Assembly (NCBI RefSeq): GCF_002729955.1
Contig: NZ_PBYA01000043.1
Span: forward strand, 1 to 48,224
Length of the DNA: 48,224 nt
Direction: 5' to 3'
DNA from: Salinisphaera sp.
GTDB lineage: Bacteria; Pseudomonadota; Gammaproteobacteria; Nevskiales; Salinisphaeraceae
Each line of letters opens with the position of its first letter. Positions within the stretch are counted from its first letter, which is position 1. The notes below the pieces were generated by a model. It saw only the letters and a list, made by a program, of their open reading frames with translations, had not been told where the DNA came from and did no database searches. The position numbers and the translations under genes were made by a program. Below, piece by piece: positions 34,524 through 43,009 of the stretch.

Positions 34524-34576
34524 TGCCGGGGCGGTTGAACGGCCCCGCATGCATCGGAACTCGACGAGGCAATCCC

Positions 34577-35653
34577 ATGAATCTGGCAATCGACGCGCGC
34601 CGCACGACCGCGCATCGTGCGTTCTGGCTGATGACGCGTCGCGTGACCATTCTCGCAGCAAGCGTGGATGCCATTTTCTTCGTGTTTTTCCTATGGTCCG
34701 GCCCGGCCTACATGGCATGGATCAATCTGCTGAGCATCGGCCTGTATGCCACGGCCAACCGCCTGCTCGCCCATCGCTACAACACCCCTGCCCTCTGGCT
34801 GATCTGGCTGGAGGTCATGGGCCACGCCATCATTGGCACGCTCGCGGTGGGCTGGGAGGCCGGCTTTCACTATTACCTGGTGATGTTCATTCCGGCGATC
34901 ATGGTCAGCGGCTATATATCGCGTATCGTCGTGCCGCTGGCAGCGTTGTTCAGCATTTATGTCGGCATGTATCTGGCCGCGACCTACTTCGGGCCGCTGT
35001 CGCCGATCGCCGGCTCTGCCCTGGTCGCGCTCTATCTGTTCAACGTCAGCGTATTCTTTGCCATGGCCAGCTATACGGCGCGCTTTTTTTATCAGCGCGT
35101 GCGCCAGAGCGAAAGCCAGCTGCGTGAATACGCCGCCCGCGACGCCCTCACCGGCCTGTTCAATCGACGCTATCTGCTCGATCTGGCCGGGCGCGAGCAG
35201 ACACGCGCCCGGCGTGAAAACGCGCCCTTGTCTCTGGCGATTGCCGATATCGACCATTTCAAGAGCATCAACGACAGCCACGGCCACGAAACCGGCGATC
35301 AGGTGTTGGTGCATGTCGCCGGCATTCTCGAACGCTGCTGTCGGGCCGGCGATACCGTGGCCCGCTGGGGCGGCGAAGAATTTCTGTTCCTGCTGCCGAA
35401 TACGAACGCAGACGAAGCCACCCTGTTTGCCACGCGCGTGTGCGAAACCGTGGCCGAGCGGTCGCTCCCCCGCGAAGACCCGCCGACGCTGGCTTGTACC
35501 CTGTCTCTGGGCGTGGCCTGTCTGAGCGAGGACGAAAGCCTGACCGAGGCCCTGGCCCGTGCCGATGCCGCGCTCTATGAAAGCAAGACCGCGGGTCGAA
35601 ATCGGGTGACTGCGAACAGTCCGGCCTGCAACCAACCGGCCCGATCGGCCTAG
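34577..35653 (+). CDS. Membrane diguanylate cyclase (GGDEF, six helices)
   Basis: The ATG at 34577 follows GAGG with 8-nt spacing. The 358-residue protein has about six helices in the first 185 residues (VDAIFFVFFLWSGPAYMAWI; FHYYLVMFIPAIMVSGYISR; LVALYLFNVSVFFAMASYTA). The GGDEF domain starts at RDALTGLFNRRYLLDL. It has IADIDHFKSINDSHGHETGD, GGEEF at 265-269 and an RxxD inhibitory site (RAGD, 256-259). It should be an active, product-inhibited cyclase. A G9 tract in the leader could make expression variable. Confidence 0.93.
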   Translation: MNLAIDARRTTAHRAFWLMTRRVTILAASVDAIFFVFFLWSGPAYMAWINLLSIGLYATANRLLAHRYNTPALWLIWLEVMGHAIIGTLAVGWEAGFHYYLVMFIPAIMVSGYISRIVVPLAALFSIYVGMYLAATYFGPLSPIAGSALVALYLFNVSVFFAMASYTARFFYQRVRQSESQLREYAARDALTGLFNRRYLLDLAGREQTRARRENAPLSLAIADIDHFKSINDSHGHETGDQVLVHVAGILERCCRAGDTVARWGGEEFLFLLPNTNADEATLFATRVCETVAERSLPREDPPTLACTLSLGVACLSEDESLTEALARADAALYESKTAGRNRVTANSPACNQPARSA

Positions 35654-35803
35654 CCCGCACATCCGGCGCCGTGCCTTGTCAGCACGCAGCGCCCGGCCGG
35701 AACAAGCCTCAAAGGCCACCGGTAGCGCGGTCGATGGCTGTGTTAGCAGCCACAGATCCCTAGTCGTTTATATTCGCGGGCGCTCTCGACGGCTGTACTG
35801 TCC

Positions 35804-37816
35804 ATGATCGCTTCCCTGCCTGCCCTCACCCGAACCTTCCTCGCCGGATTTCTCGCGCCTGCGACCTGTCTGGCACTCGCCCTGGTGGCCTGGCTGCACG
35901 GTGCATATCCGCCTGACCTGACCAGCGCCGTCGCCGCGCGCGGCCTGTATAGGCTACAGCACTGGGCCGCGGGCGGGATGGCGCTATCGGCGGGCCTCTG
36001 GCTGGTGTTCAGCCTCTATCTGCTCGTGGCCGGGCATCGTCGCGCCCGCCAGGCAAACCATGAACCAACCCGACTGATCGAGGCCGCGCGCTGGCTGCGC
36101 GGACGGCTACCGCGCCTGCTTGTCGCCGCCACGACAGCGCTGGCGGCCACGCTGGCCTCGGCCGCGCTATGGCTGGCAATCGCGCTGGGTTTGTCCGACC
36201 CGTTGCACGGCGATATGCCGATTTTGCACAAGGCGGCGATCATGGCCTGTGCCAGCCTCGTGCTGTTTGCCGGCATCGATCTGTTCCGCTTCGTCGCTGG
36301 TGCCCGTGCACTGCGCCAAACGCTGGCCGAGCAGCCCGTCATGCAGGTGCCCGGCCAACAGGTCACCGAGCCTGCGGCGCCTGCGCTATGGCAGGCCGTG
36401 CGTGACATCGCCCAGGCACAGAACGCGCGCCTGCCCGACCAGATCGTGCTCGGTTTCGTGGAGGGCGCATTCGTGACCGCCGCCCCCATCCGGCTACAGC
36501 CGGCAGGCACGGATATGCAGGGTTGCACGCTCCACCTGCCCCTGTTGACGCTGGCCCATCTCGACGAAGCCGAATGCAGGGCGCTGATCGCCCACGAGCT
36601 ATCGCATGTCGCCAACGCCGACATCGAACAGGCGCTGGCGCTCGCCGCGGACCAACGCGCCGTCGGGCGTGCCTATGCCGCGCTCGAACACAGCAGCGCC
36701 CGCGCCCAGCTGGCGGGCCTGCTCACACGACCCGTCGCCCGTATTGCCGAAAGCGTGATGGCCGCGCTGGATCGCGCCGTGGCCAGGGATCGACGCGCGG
36801 CGGAATACCGCGCCGACCGGGCCGCCGCCGCTGCAAGCTCGGCACCGGTCGCCGCGGCAACGCTGCTGCGTGCGGCGGCCACGCAAGACGTGGCCCGGCA
36901 GGCGCTCGCAGCCTTTCAGAATGGCGAGATCACGTCCCCGCAACGCCCGTTCTCCGCCGCCGATGCCTGGCTAAGCGCAAACGCCATGCCGGCCGTTGCA
37001 GACCACGCCACCGCGCCCGATCCGCATGCACGACACCCGAACTTCAACGACCGGCTGGCCGCGCTTGGCGTGGCCCACGACCGTCGCCTGGATACTCAAG
37101 CGGAGCGAACAATCGCGCCCGGGCACGACGCCCTGTCCCGCTTGATCGGCCCTGACGCCCCGGTGGTCGAACAGATCGACCGAGAGCTGGCCGATCTGCT
37201 CACCGACGACTACGCCCGCTGGCTGCACGCGCTGGTACGAGATCGGCAGAACACGCCGGCCGACAACGTCTACTACGCCGACATGCGCGCGGTGATCGCG
37301 GTAAGCGTTGGGGTCGGCATCGCCTGTCTGCTGGGCGGACTGTTTTTGTTCGTATCCGGCTATGCCACCCACGATTTGCTGTTGCCCGCGATCGTTGCGC
37401 CCTGTGTGGGCGTGCTGAGCCTGGCCCTGGCGGCGTGGCGGTGGCTGGGCAAACCACCGGCCGTGGTACAAGTCACCGACCGCGCGGTCATCAGCCGGGC
37501 TCTGCGCGACCCCATTCCCATCGATGCGGTGGACAACGTCAGCTTCGACCGCCACAACGGCCAGCTCAGCGTTTATCTGCAGCTGCACGAACAGGCGCCG
37601 CTGCCGCGCTGTCGGCGCATCACGCTCGGCGCCGCCCAGTGCCATCCACCCTCGCGCCACGTGGTGTTGAGGTTCGGCCCCCTGCGCAGCACCACCGGAC
37701 GCATCAGCCACGAACGCTTCGTCGAACGCTTTACCGCCGCCCTGCAGGGCCGGGCTGCGGGCTCCGTACTCGATACCCTCGGGGTCGAGGCCCAAAGCCA
37801 GAACGCCCAGCGCTGA
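35804..37816 (+). CDS. M48-family membrane metalloprotease
   Basis: The 670-residue protein has four helices in the first ~170 residues (AGFLAPATCLALALVAWLHG; VAATTALAATLASAALWLAI), then an M48 protease domain. The zinc site is H264-E-L-S-H268 in LIAHELSHVANADIE, and the third ligand is probably E334 in AAEYRADRAA. Two further helices lie near residue 490-545 (AVIAVSVGVGIACLLGGLFL). A ~90-residue beta-rich tail follows (VVQVTDRAVISRALRDPIPI) that looks like a PH-type domain. Relatives HtpX and Ste24-like enzymes degrade or process membrane proteins. The long C-terminal addition is unusual for HtpX. Confidence 0.88.
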   Translation: MIASLPALTRTFLAGFLAPATCLALALVAWLHGAYPPDLTSAVAARGLYRLQHWAAGGMALSAGLWLVFSLYLLVAGHRRARQANHEPTRLIEAARWLRGRLPRLLVAATTALAATLASAALWLAIALGLSDPLHGDMPILHKAAIMACASLVLFAGIDLFRFVAGARALRQTLAEQPVMQVPGQQVTEPAAPALWQAVRDIAQAQNARLPDQIVLGFVEGAFVTAAPIRLQPAGTDMQGCTLHLPLLTLAHLDEAECRALIAHELSHVANADIEQALALAADQRAVGRAYAALEHSSARAQLAGLLTRPVARIAESVMAALDRAVARDRRAAEYRADRAAAAASSAPVAAATLLRAAATQDVARQALAAFQNGEITSPQRPFSAADAWLSANAMPAVADHATAPDPHARHPNFNDRLAALGVAHDRRLDTQAERTIAPGHDALSRLIGPDAPVVEQIDRELADLLTDDYARWLHALVRDRQNTPADNVYYADMRAVIAVSVGVGIACLLGGLFLFVSGYATHDLLLPAIVAPCVGVLSLALAAWRWLGKPPAVVQVTDRAVISRALRDPIPIDAVDNVSFDRHNGQLSVYLQLHEQAPLPRCRRITLGAAQCHPPSRHVVLRFGPLRSTTGRISHERFVERFTAALQGRAAGSVLDTLGVEAQSQNAQR

Positions 37817-37971
37817 AGCCCGCTCGCAACGTGCGATAAACCGCCAAACGACGCATGCCGGCACGAAGGGTCCGCTGCCGAGACCCTACGCCGGATCGAC
37901 CAGGCACCTGCAACGGGCGCGTGTCTGCGCGGCGTCGAGCAGCGCGGCCACCGCGGGCGTGGCGCGACGGC

Positions 37972-38592
37972 TCAGTCGTCGGGCACGCGCGGTACCGGCA
38001 GATGCCAGCCGCGCCGCATGGCCATGTAACGCACGAAAAAGCACAGCACGGCCGCGCCGATCACGGTGGGCACGAACGGCCACTCCAGCGTGACGCCGGT
38101 CACCGCAACGCCCGAGCCCAGCAGTGCTGCCGTGGCATACAGTTCGGTCGGGGCCAGTATCATGGGCAGGCGATCGATGAGCACATCGCGCATGATGCCG
38201 CCGCCAATGCCCGTGATCATGCCCATCACCGCCGCCATCACCGGCGAGATGCCGAACTCCAGCGCCCGGATCGAGCCGCCCACGGCGAATAGCGACAACC
38301 CGGCCGCGTCGAAGATCGCGACCGGCCGGCTGATGCGATCCACCCACCGATAACCAAAGAACACGACCAGCGCGGCAAGCATCGTCATCAGCCCGTAGCG
38401 CACGTCGGCAATCGCCAGCGGCGGCGTGGCGCCGATGAGCAGATCGCGCGTGATGCCGCCCACCGTGCCGGTCGCAAACGCCAGCACCGCCAGCCCGAAG
38501 ATATCCAACCGCTTCTGGGCCGCCGCCATCGCGCCACTGAGCGCAAAAACGAACGTCCCGGCCAGTTCCAGCACGGAAAGTAACAGGTGCAT
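37972..38592 (-). CDS. TRIC/UPF0126 family cation channel-like protein
   Basis: The ATG at 38592 gives 206 residues and seven helices, the normal size. The internally duplicated TRIC motif is visible twice: FALSGAMAAAQKRLDIFGLA with GGITRDLLIG, and FAVGGSIRALEFGISPVMAA with GGIMRDVLIDRLPMIL. Prokaryotic relatives (YicG type) form trimeric cation or anion channels; the ion is not certain here. It converges with the M48 gene and lies 249 bp downstream of the WG-repeat gene on the same strand. Confidence 0.92.
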   Translation of the reverse strand: MHLLLSVLELAGTFVFALSGAMAAAQKRLDIFGLAVLAFATGTVGGITRDLLIGATPPLAIADVRYGLMTMLAALVVFFGYRWVDRISRPVAIFDAAGLSLFAVGGSIRALEFGISPVMAAVMGMITGIGGGIMRDVLIDRLPMILAPTELYATAALLGSGVAVTGVTLEWPFVPTVIGAAVLCFFVRYMAMRRGWHLPVPRVPDD

Positions 38593-38841
38593 AGCAGTCG
38601 AGCCGTCGGGTGCATGGCGGGCGCAGAACGGCCCTATTTTAATGACCCGTGCCGGCCGGACGCCACGGCCGAACACACACCGTCCGCAGCATCCGGCTAT
38701 CGCAGCCGCTGCAGGGGCCGAACTGCGCAGATGCCTCCGTGCGTCGCGGCTCGCCCGTGGCTAGAAAACCATGCCGAGGCGCAGCACTTTGCGCTTCGAC
38801 CAACCCGGCAGCCGAGATCCAGCCGAGCGGTATCCGCGACG

Positions 38842-40119
38842 TCAGCCGGCGTGGTCTTCGCTTTGCCCACGGAGCGGGTTGCGCAGGATGCCGGTGGTGC
38901 CGCTGTTCATCGGCGATGCGAAGGCATGGCCTTCGCTGAAGTGGCCGACGCTGTAGAACTGCGGCTCAATAACCATGCGGCCATGAGTATCCATGAAACC
39001 CCAGCCAAGGCGCTCGAAATCCTTGCCCTCATTGAGGCCGCGCGCCAGCTCGACGCCAAGCAGGCCTTCGTGGAATACGTGCTTCGCGTCGATCATGAAC
39101 CGCCCCTCGTCATCCAGGAACGGAATGCGTGCGATGCGTTGGCCGTCGCGATCCAGCACCTCGATATAGCCGTCGCTGTTATCACTGCGTTCGCCGTCAA
39201 CGGCAAACATCGTCACGCGGTCGCCGTAGCCGCGGGGTTTGTGCTCGTAGCGCGCCGGCACCACCACCTCGCCGCGGTCGTCGATAATGCCCCACCGGCC
39301 GTCGCGATAGAATTTCGCCCGCCCATCGATGAACGGGCCGACACGTTCCATATCGTCGGCAATCGTGAAGCGAATCTCGCCCTCGGTATCGATGACGGCC
39401 CACTGGTAGGTCTTGGGCGTAGGCCCCGGCAGGCTGTCGTAGATACGGCTGAGTTCGTTATCGCCCTCGGGCCGGGATACGGGCGTGGCCTGGGTCGATA
39501 CCACCGCCAGCCCGTCGGAGAACGGCGCCGCCGCCGGATAGGGCTCGTCGCGCAACCTGTGCCCGTCACGGTTTACAAAATTGCTGCCGCCGCGTTCATC
39601 GACGATACGCAGCCAACCGTCGTGAAAATTCCCCAACGGGTGATGCAGGTTCGGGTTGTCGGCATCCACGCCATGCCAGCGCGGGTCGACGTCGAGCACG
39701 GGCTGGCCGTCGGTATCGATGAACTGCCAGTCGCCGTCCCGGGTCTTGACCGCGGCCAGGCCTTCCGAGAATTCGCGGGCCTCGGCGTACTTCAAATCGA
39801 TCACGCGCTTGCCCTGGCGATCGACATAGCCCCAACGCATGCCGACCTCGCTGCGTTTGAAATTCCCCACCGGTGCAAGGCCGTCGTGAAAATCGCCGGC
39901 CTTGTCGTACTCGGGCTCGACGACGTACCGGCCCTGCAGGTCGAGAAAGCCGTATCTACTCGTACCCCGCACGCGGGCCAGCCCCTGCGAAAAGCCGTGC
40001 GTCGCGCTCAGGCCGGTGCGCGGCGCCACCGCATAGTCCGGCGCGGCCACGGCAGAGAAAGCCATCGCGCTGCAAACGAGCACGAGCGCGGATAGAAATA
40101 AACAACGGGTCGCTGGCAT
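38842..40119 (-). CDS. Secreted WG-repeat protein
   Basis: The 425-residue protein has a signal peptide (MPATRCLFLSALVLVCSAMA, cleavage near AVAA). About seven WG-type repeats follow, for example RYGFLDLQGRYVVEPEYDKA, RWGYVDRQGKRVIDLKYAEA, RWGIIDDRGEVVVPARYEHK and GWGFMDTHGRMVIEPQFYSV, often followed by FSEGLA/FSDGLAVV. WG repeats form beta-rich structures of unknown role. The window gives no partner; the nearest same-strand gene is a TRIC channel. No cysteines or catalytic motif are obvious. Confidence 0.88.
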   Translation of the reverse strand: MPATRCLFLSALVLVCSAMAFSAVAAPDYAVAPRTGLSATHGFSQGLARVRGTSRYGFLDLQGRYVVEPEYDKAGDFHDGLAPVGNFKRSEVGMRWGYVDRQGKRVIDLKYAEAREFSEGLAAVKTRDGDWQFIDTDGQPVLDVDPRWHGVDADNPNLHHPLGNFHDGWLRIVDERGGSNFVNRDGHRLRDEPYPAAAPFSDGLAVVSTQATPVSRPEGDNELSRIYDSLPGPTPKTYQWAVIDTEGEIRFTIADDMERVGPFIDGRAKFYRDGRWGIIDDRGEVVVPARYEHKPRGYGDRVTMFAVDGERSDNSDGYIEVLDRDGQRIARIPFLDDEGRFMIDAKHVFHEGLLGVELARGLNEGKDFERLGWGFMDTHGRMVIEPQFYSVGHFSEGHAFASPMNSGTTGILRNPLRGQSEDHAG

Positions 40120-40494
40120 TGAATCGGCGTACGGCAGTGGAACAAGTCGCGGCCACCGGCGCCCAGAAACGAGTCAGGCGGAGGCTGGCCGACGCGCATT
40201 ATGCCCATTCATCAAACACATCGCCCCTCACCGCCTGCGGTTGCGCCGCGTTCTTCTTCGAGCAGCTCTTGAACCGGGGTCGCATGTTCCGGCGCTTGGC
40301 GCTGAGCAGCCCTGGGCTCCGGCTCGCTCAAATGCACTGCCTCACCAGCGATCACGACAAGGCGAGTCCATCCGGATGTACTGGCCGACTAGGCTTTGGC
40401 AGAACGCGATTGACGGGCGATCGCGCTGCAACGCGGCTCGCATGCCCCGTCCAGGAGGCCCTGAGCGGGCCACATTGATCGCTGCCCCGATCGT
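40120..40494. other. 375-bp gap, nothing recognised
   Basis: This lies between the start of the WG-repeat gene and the end of the MscS gene, both on the minus strand. Frames are open here on both strands, but none has family features or a ribosome site. The WG gene's promoter should be here. No terminator-like hairpin follows the MscS gene. Confidence 0.4.
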
Positions 40495-41514
40495 TTAGTC
40501 CCTCGAGGTCGGCTGCTGGGGCTGCTCGCGGTCGGCATGCGCCCGCGCCTTGGCTTTCCAACGCGGTTCGGTCGGCCGCTCGGGGTCGACCGGCCAGCCT
40601 TCGCGCTGGGCGCTGCGATCGCCCTCGCCTGCTTCGGTCTGGTCGTGCCAGAGCGCAACGCGAGTTTCGTAGGGCATATCGATATGGGCAGCATCCAGCG
40701 CCTGCTTGATCGCCCGTACGGCCTGGGCGCGCACGCGCACCACGTCCGCCCGACGGCTGTCGGTCCACCAGCGGGCACGAATGGTCACCCAGCTGGCGGC
40801 CAGATCCCAGGCGAACGCTTCGGGGGCCGGGTCGGCCTGAATCTCGTCGACGCCGGCCAGGGCTTCGCGGATGATTTCGCAGGCCTTGTCCATATTGTCG
40901 CCGTAACCAATGCCAATATCGTATTGGCTACGCCGTTTGGCATGCGCGGTCTTGACCAACACCGCATTGGTATAGATATCGCTATTGGGCATGACCACGT
41001 TCTGGCCATCGTAGGTACGGATGATCGTGGCCCGCGTTTCGATGCGTTCCACCGTACCCTCGTAGCCGTTGATCTCGATCTGATCGTTAATATTGAACGG
41101 CTGGCGCAGCAAGATGAGCAGGCCCGCCAGCCAGTTCTGCAGAATATCCTTGAAGGCGAAACCGATCGCGATCGAGCTGACACCCAGCCCCGCGATGAGA
41201 TCACCCGGATGCAGAGTCGGCATGACGATCGTCGCCGACAACATGAAGCCGACCACCAAGAGCGTCCACTTCAAGAAGCCACCCAGCACCTCGCCCAGGT
41301 TCTCGCGCGAGCGGCGTACGCCCTGTCGTACCACCAGGCGCCGTGCAATCGAGGCCAGCACCATGAACAGCAGGAACACGATGATCGCGACCACGATATT
41401 CGGCAGCAATCGTATCGCCCCGTCTAGCCAGGTATCGAGCCGCTCCACGAGCATGCCGGGGTCGATATCCAGCGTCTGTGGCTGGTCGTTGGACGAAACT
41501 TCAGGCGTGGCCAT
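40495..41514 (-). CDS. MscS-family mechanosensitive channel
   Basis: The ATG at 41514 (MATPEVSSNDQPQTLDIDPG) gives 339 residues; a TTG two codons earlier is possible. Three membrane helices lie at about 35-130. The pore-lining third helix and following beta domain have GVSSIAIGFAFKDILQNWLA, then LLRQPFNINDQIEINGYEGT and VVMPNSDIYTNAVLVKT. A mixed C-terminal domain is followed by a charged tail rich in Arg, Glu and Gln. The channel releases osmolytes on hypo-osmotic shock, complementing the BCCT uptake gene nearby. Confidence 0.94.
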   Translation of the reverse strand: MATPEVSSNDQPQTLDIDPGMLVERLDTWLDGAIRLLPNIVVAIIVFLLFMVLASIARRLVVRQGVRRSRENLGEVLGGFLKWTLLVVGFMLSATIVMPTLHPGDLIAGLGVSSIAIGFAFKDILQNWLAGLLILLRQPFNINDQIEINGYEGTVERIETRATIIRTYDGQNVVMPNSDIYTNAVLVKTAHAKRRSQYDIGIGYGDNMDKACEIIREALAGVDEIQADPAPEAFAWDLAASWVTIRARWWTDSRRADVVRVRAQAVRAIKQALDAAHIDMPYETRVALWHDQTEAGEGDRSAQREGWPVDPERPTEPRWKAKARAHADREQPQQPTSRD

Positions 41515-42008
41515 AGGCAACTCGGTTGAAAATGACGGGCGCAGGAAAAGCTACTCTAGGCCAAATACGGTCGAACACGTATCCACCCGAACGAACAGAC
41601 GAAAAAATGGGCCGGGCAAGCTCACGAGGCCTTACTGGGTGCCTATATCCGCTGCGTAAAAACGATCGATTATCTGCCGCAGACAGCCGTGCCCAATCAG
41701 TCGACAGCCCGGCGCGCATGCAAGACCGGGTACTACAAACGGCTTCCTTTGCTGTTTGGATGCAGACGTCGCTCGGGCACACCGGGCCCGCCACGCCACG
41801 GGCACTGCGAGGGCTGAAGCGGTGACGGGCTTAATTCGATATGCCCCGGCCGCGCACTATGGCTACCAACCGATCTGTCTAAAACGTCCAGACATTACAT
41901 TTCGCGAGTTCGAATGGGCCCAAGCCCTCTGCTCTACGCGCAATGGCGGTCGCTGGCCATGCACGATCGGGCGGCGATTCGATACCTAGACCGTCAGCCG
42001 ATCCGTGG
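41515..42008. other. 494-bp gap, no recognisable gene
   Basis: Several short frames cross this region, but none has family features, a ribosome site or coding-like composition. It is somewhat richer in A+T than the neighbours (GATCGATTATCTG near 41666; TAAAACGTCCAGACATTACATTTCG near 41880). The MscS promoter must be at its left end. It could hold a decayed gene or an RNA; nothing more can be said. Confidence 0.4.
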
Positions 42009-42705
42009 TCAGCCGACCTGGTTAAGCGCGATGGCCAGCAGCAGCCCCAACACCGTCGCGATACCCGCCAGCCGATGGTTGGTCTGAAATGCGCGGGGGA
42101 AGACATCGAGCGCGAGTGATGCCACGATCGCGCCGGCGGTAAAACACCGCAGATAGCCAAGCACGAACGGATCGGTACTCGAGAACGCCAGGAACCCGAC
42201 GACGGCCGCGGCCCCGAGCAGAACGATGATCGTCGACCACAGCAGCCAGATCGCCCGCCGCGTATAGCCGCGCTGGCACAAAACCTTGGTCGCGCCCGCG
42301 GCCTCGGGCACGTTCGCCAGGAATATCGACCCGGCCAGGGCGGTGATACTCAATCCGGGCTGGTCGATCAACGTGATGCCCACCGCCAGATTCTCCGGTA
42401 TGCCGCTGAGCAATAGCGAAGCCGACGTCGTCGCGGCCTGGTCGGTGGACCTCAGATGCGTTAGCGCTTCGTTGAGTGCCGAATAGAGCACCCTCGCCGG
42501 CCAGGATCGCCCCCATCGGAAGCCACGGCGCTTGATTGCGAATAACCGGCTGGATCAACTCCAGCACGACGGCAATCAACAAGGCGCCGCCCGATAAGGC
42601 AACGATGAAGCCGTCGACACGATCCGGCAGCCGCCCATACATGGCCCAGGCCGTTCCCGCGACAAGGGATGTGGCCATGGCAACGACGAACAGGGCGATC
42701 AGCAT
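42009..42705 (-). pseudogene. ZIP-family metal transporter-like gene, frameshifted
   Basis: Translation from the ATG at 42705 (MLIALFVVAMATSLVAGTAW) runs in one frame to WLPMGAILAGE. It then continues in another frame as VLYSALNEALTHLRSTDQA through LLLSGIPENLAVGITLIDQP to LLLAIALNQVG. The switch is at a CCC run on the plus strand (42491-42493); removing one base restores one ORF of about 231 residues with ~7 helices. SGIPENLAVG corresponds to the ZIP helix motif usually written HxxPEG, with the His replaced. It may be a recent pseudogene, a sequencing error or, less likely, a recoding site. Confidence 0.7.
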
Positions 42706-43009
42706 GGACGCAGCCAGCCGTAAGAATCAGGGCGAAGTATAGATACCGACGTGGGCTATTGAAACGCTTGGTCGACACTCGCCCCGGGCGCGCTTATCGA
42801 CCCGGATCACGCGTTGGAAAAGACGGGCGCTTAGCCGATTCGCGCCGTAATCAGCGCCCAAACGCCGCCTGACGACCCGCGCCTGTTTTGACACTGCGCC
42901 GCCCCGACCCATAGGCTCAATGAGTTAACCCGCGATAACCGCATCTGGATTCCATGCCGCAGGCGTGTGGATCGGTGTCGGCGCGGCCATTTGTTTTACG
43001 GGGGTGTCA
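42706..43009. other. 304-bp divergent gap with BCCT promoter candidate
   Basis: There is no gene here. The right half holds the promoter candidate at 42888-42916 for the BCCT gene; the left end must serve the frameshifted ZIP-like gene. Confidence 0.45.
42888..42916 (+). promoter_or_regulatory. Candidate sigma-70 promoter for the BCCT gene
   Basis: A perfect -35 TTGACA (42888-42893) is followed after 17 bp by ATAGGC (42911-42916), a weak -10. This places the transcript start about 85 bp before the ATG at 43010. Confidence 0.4.

Noticed and set aside
39873-40478. 201-codon plus-strand frame crossing the WG-repeat gene start and the following gap
   Set aside because: Most of it is antisense to the WG-repeat gene, and it has no family features or ribosome site.
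41906-41925. GAGTTCGAATGGGC resembling a tRNA T-loop
   Set aside because: No acceptor stem, anticodon arm or D-arm can be built around it.
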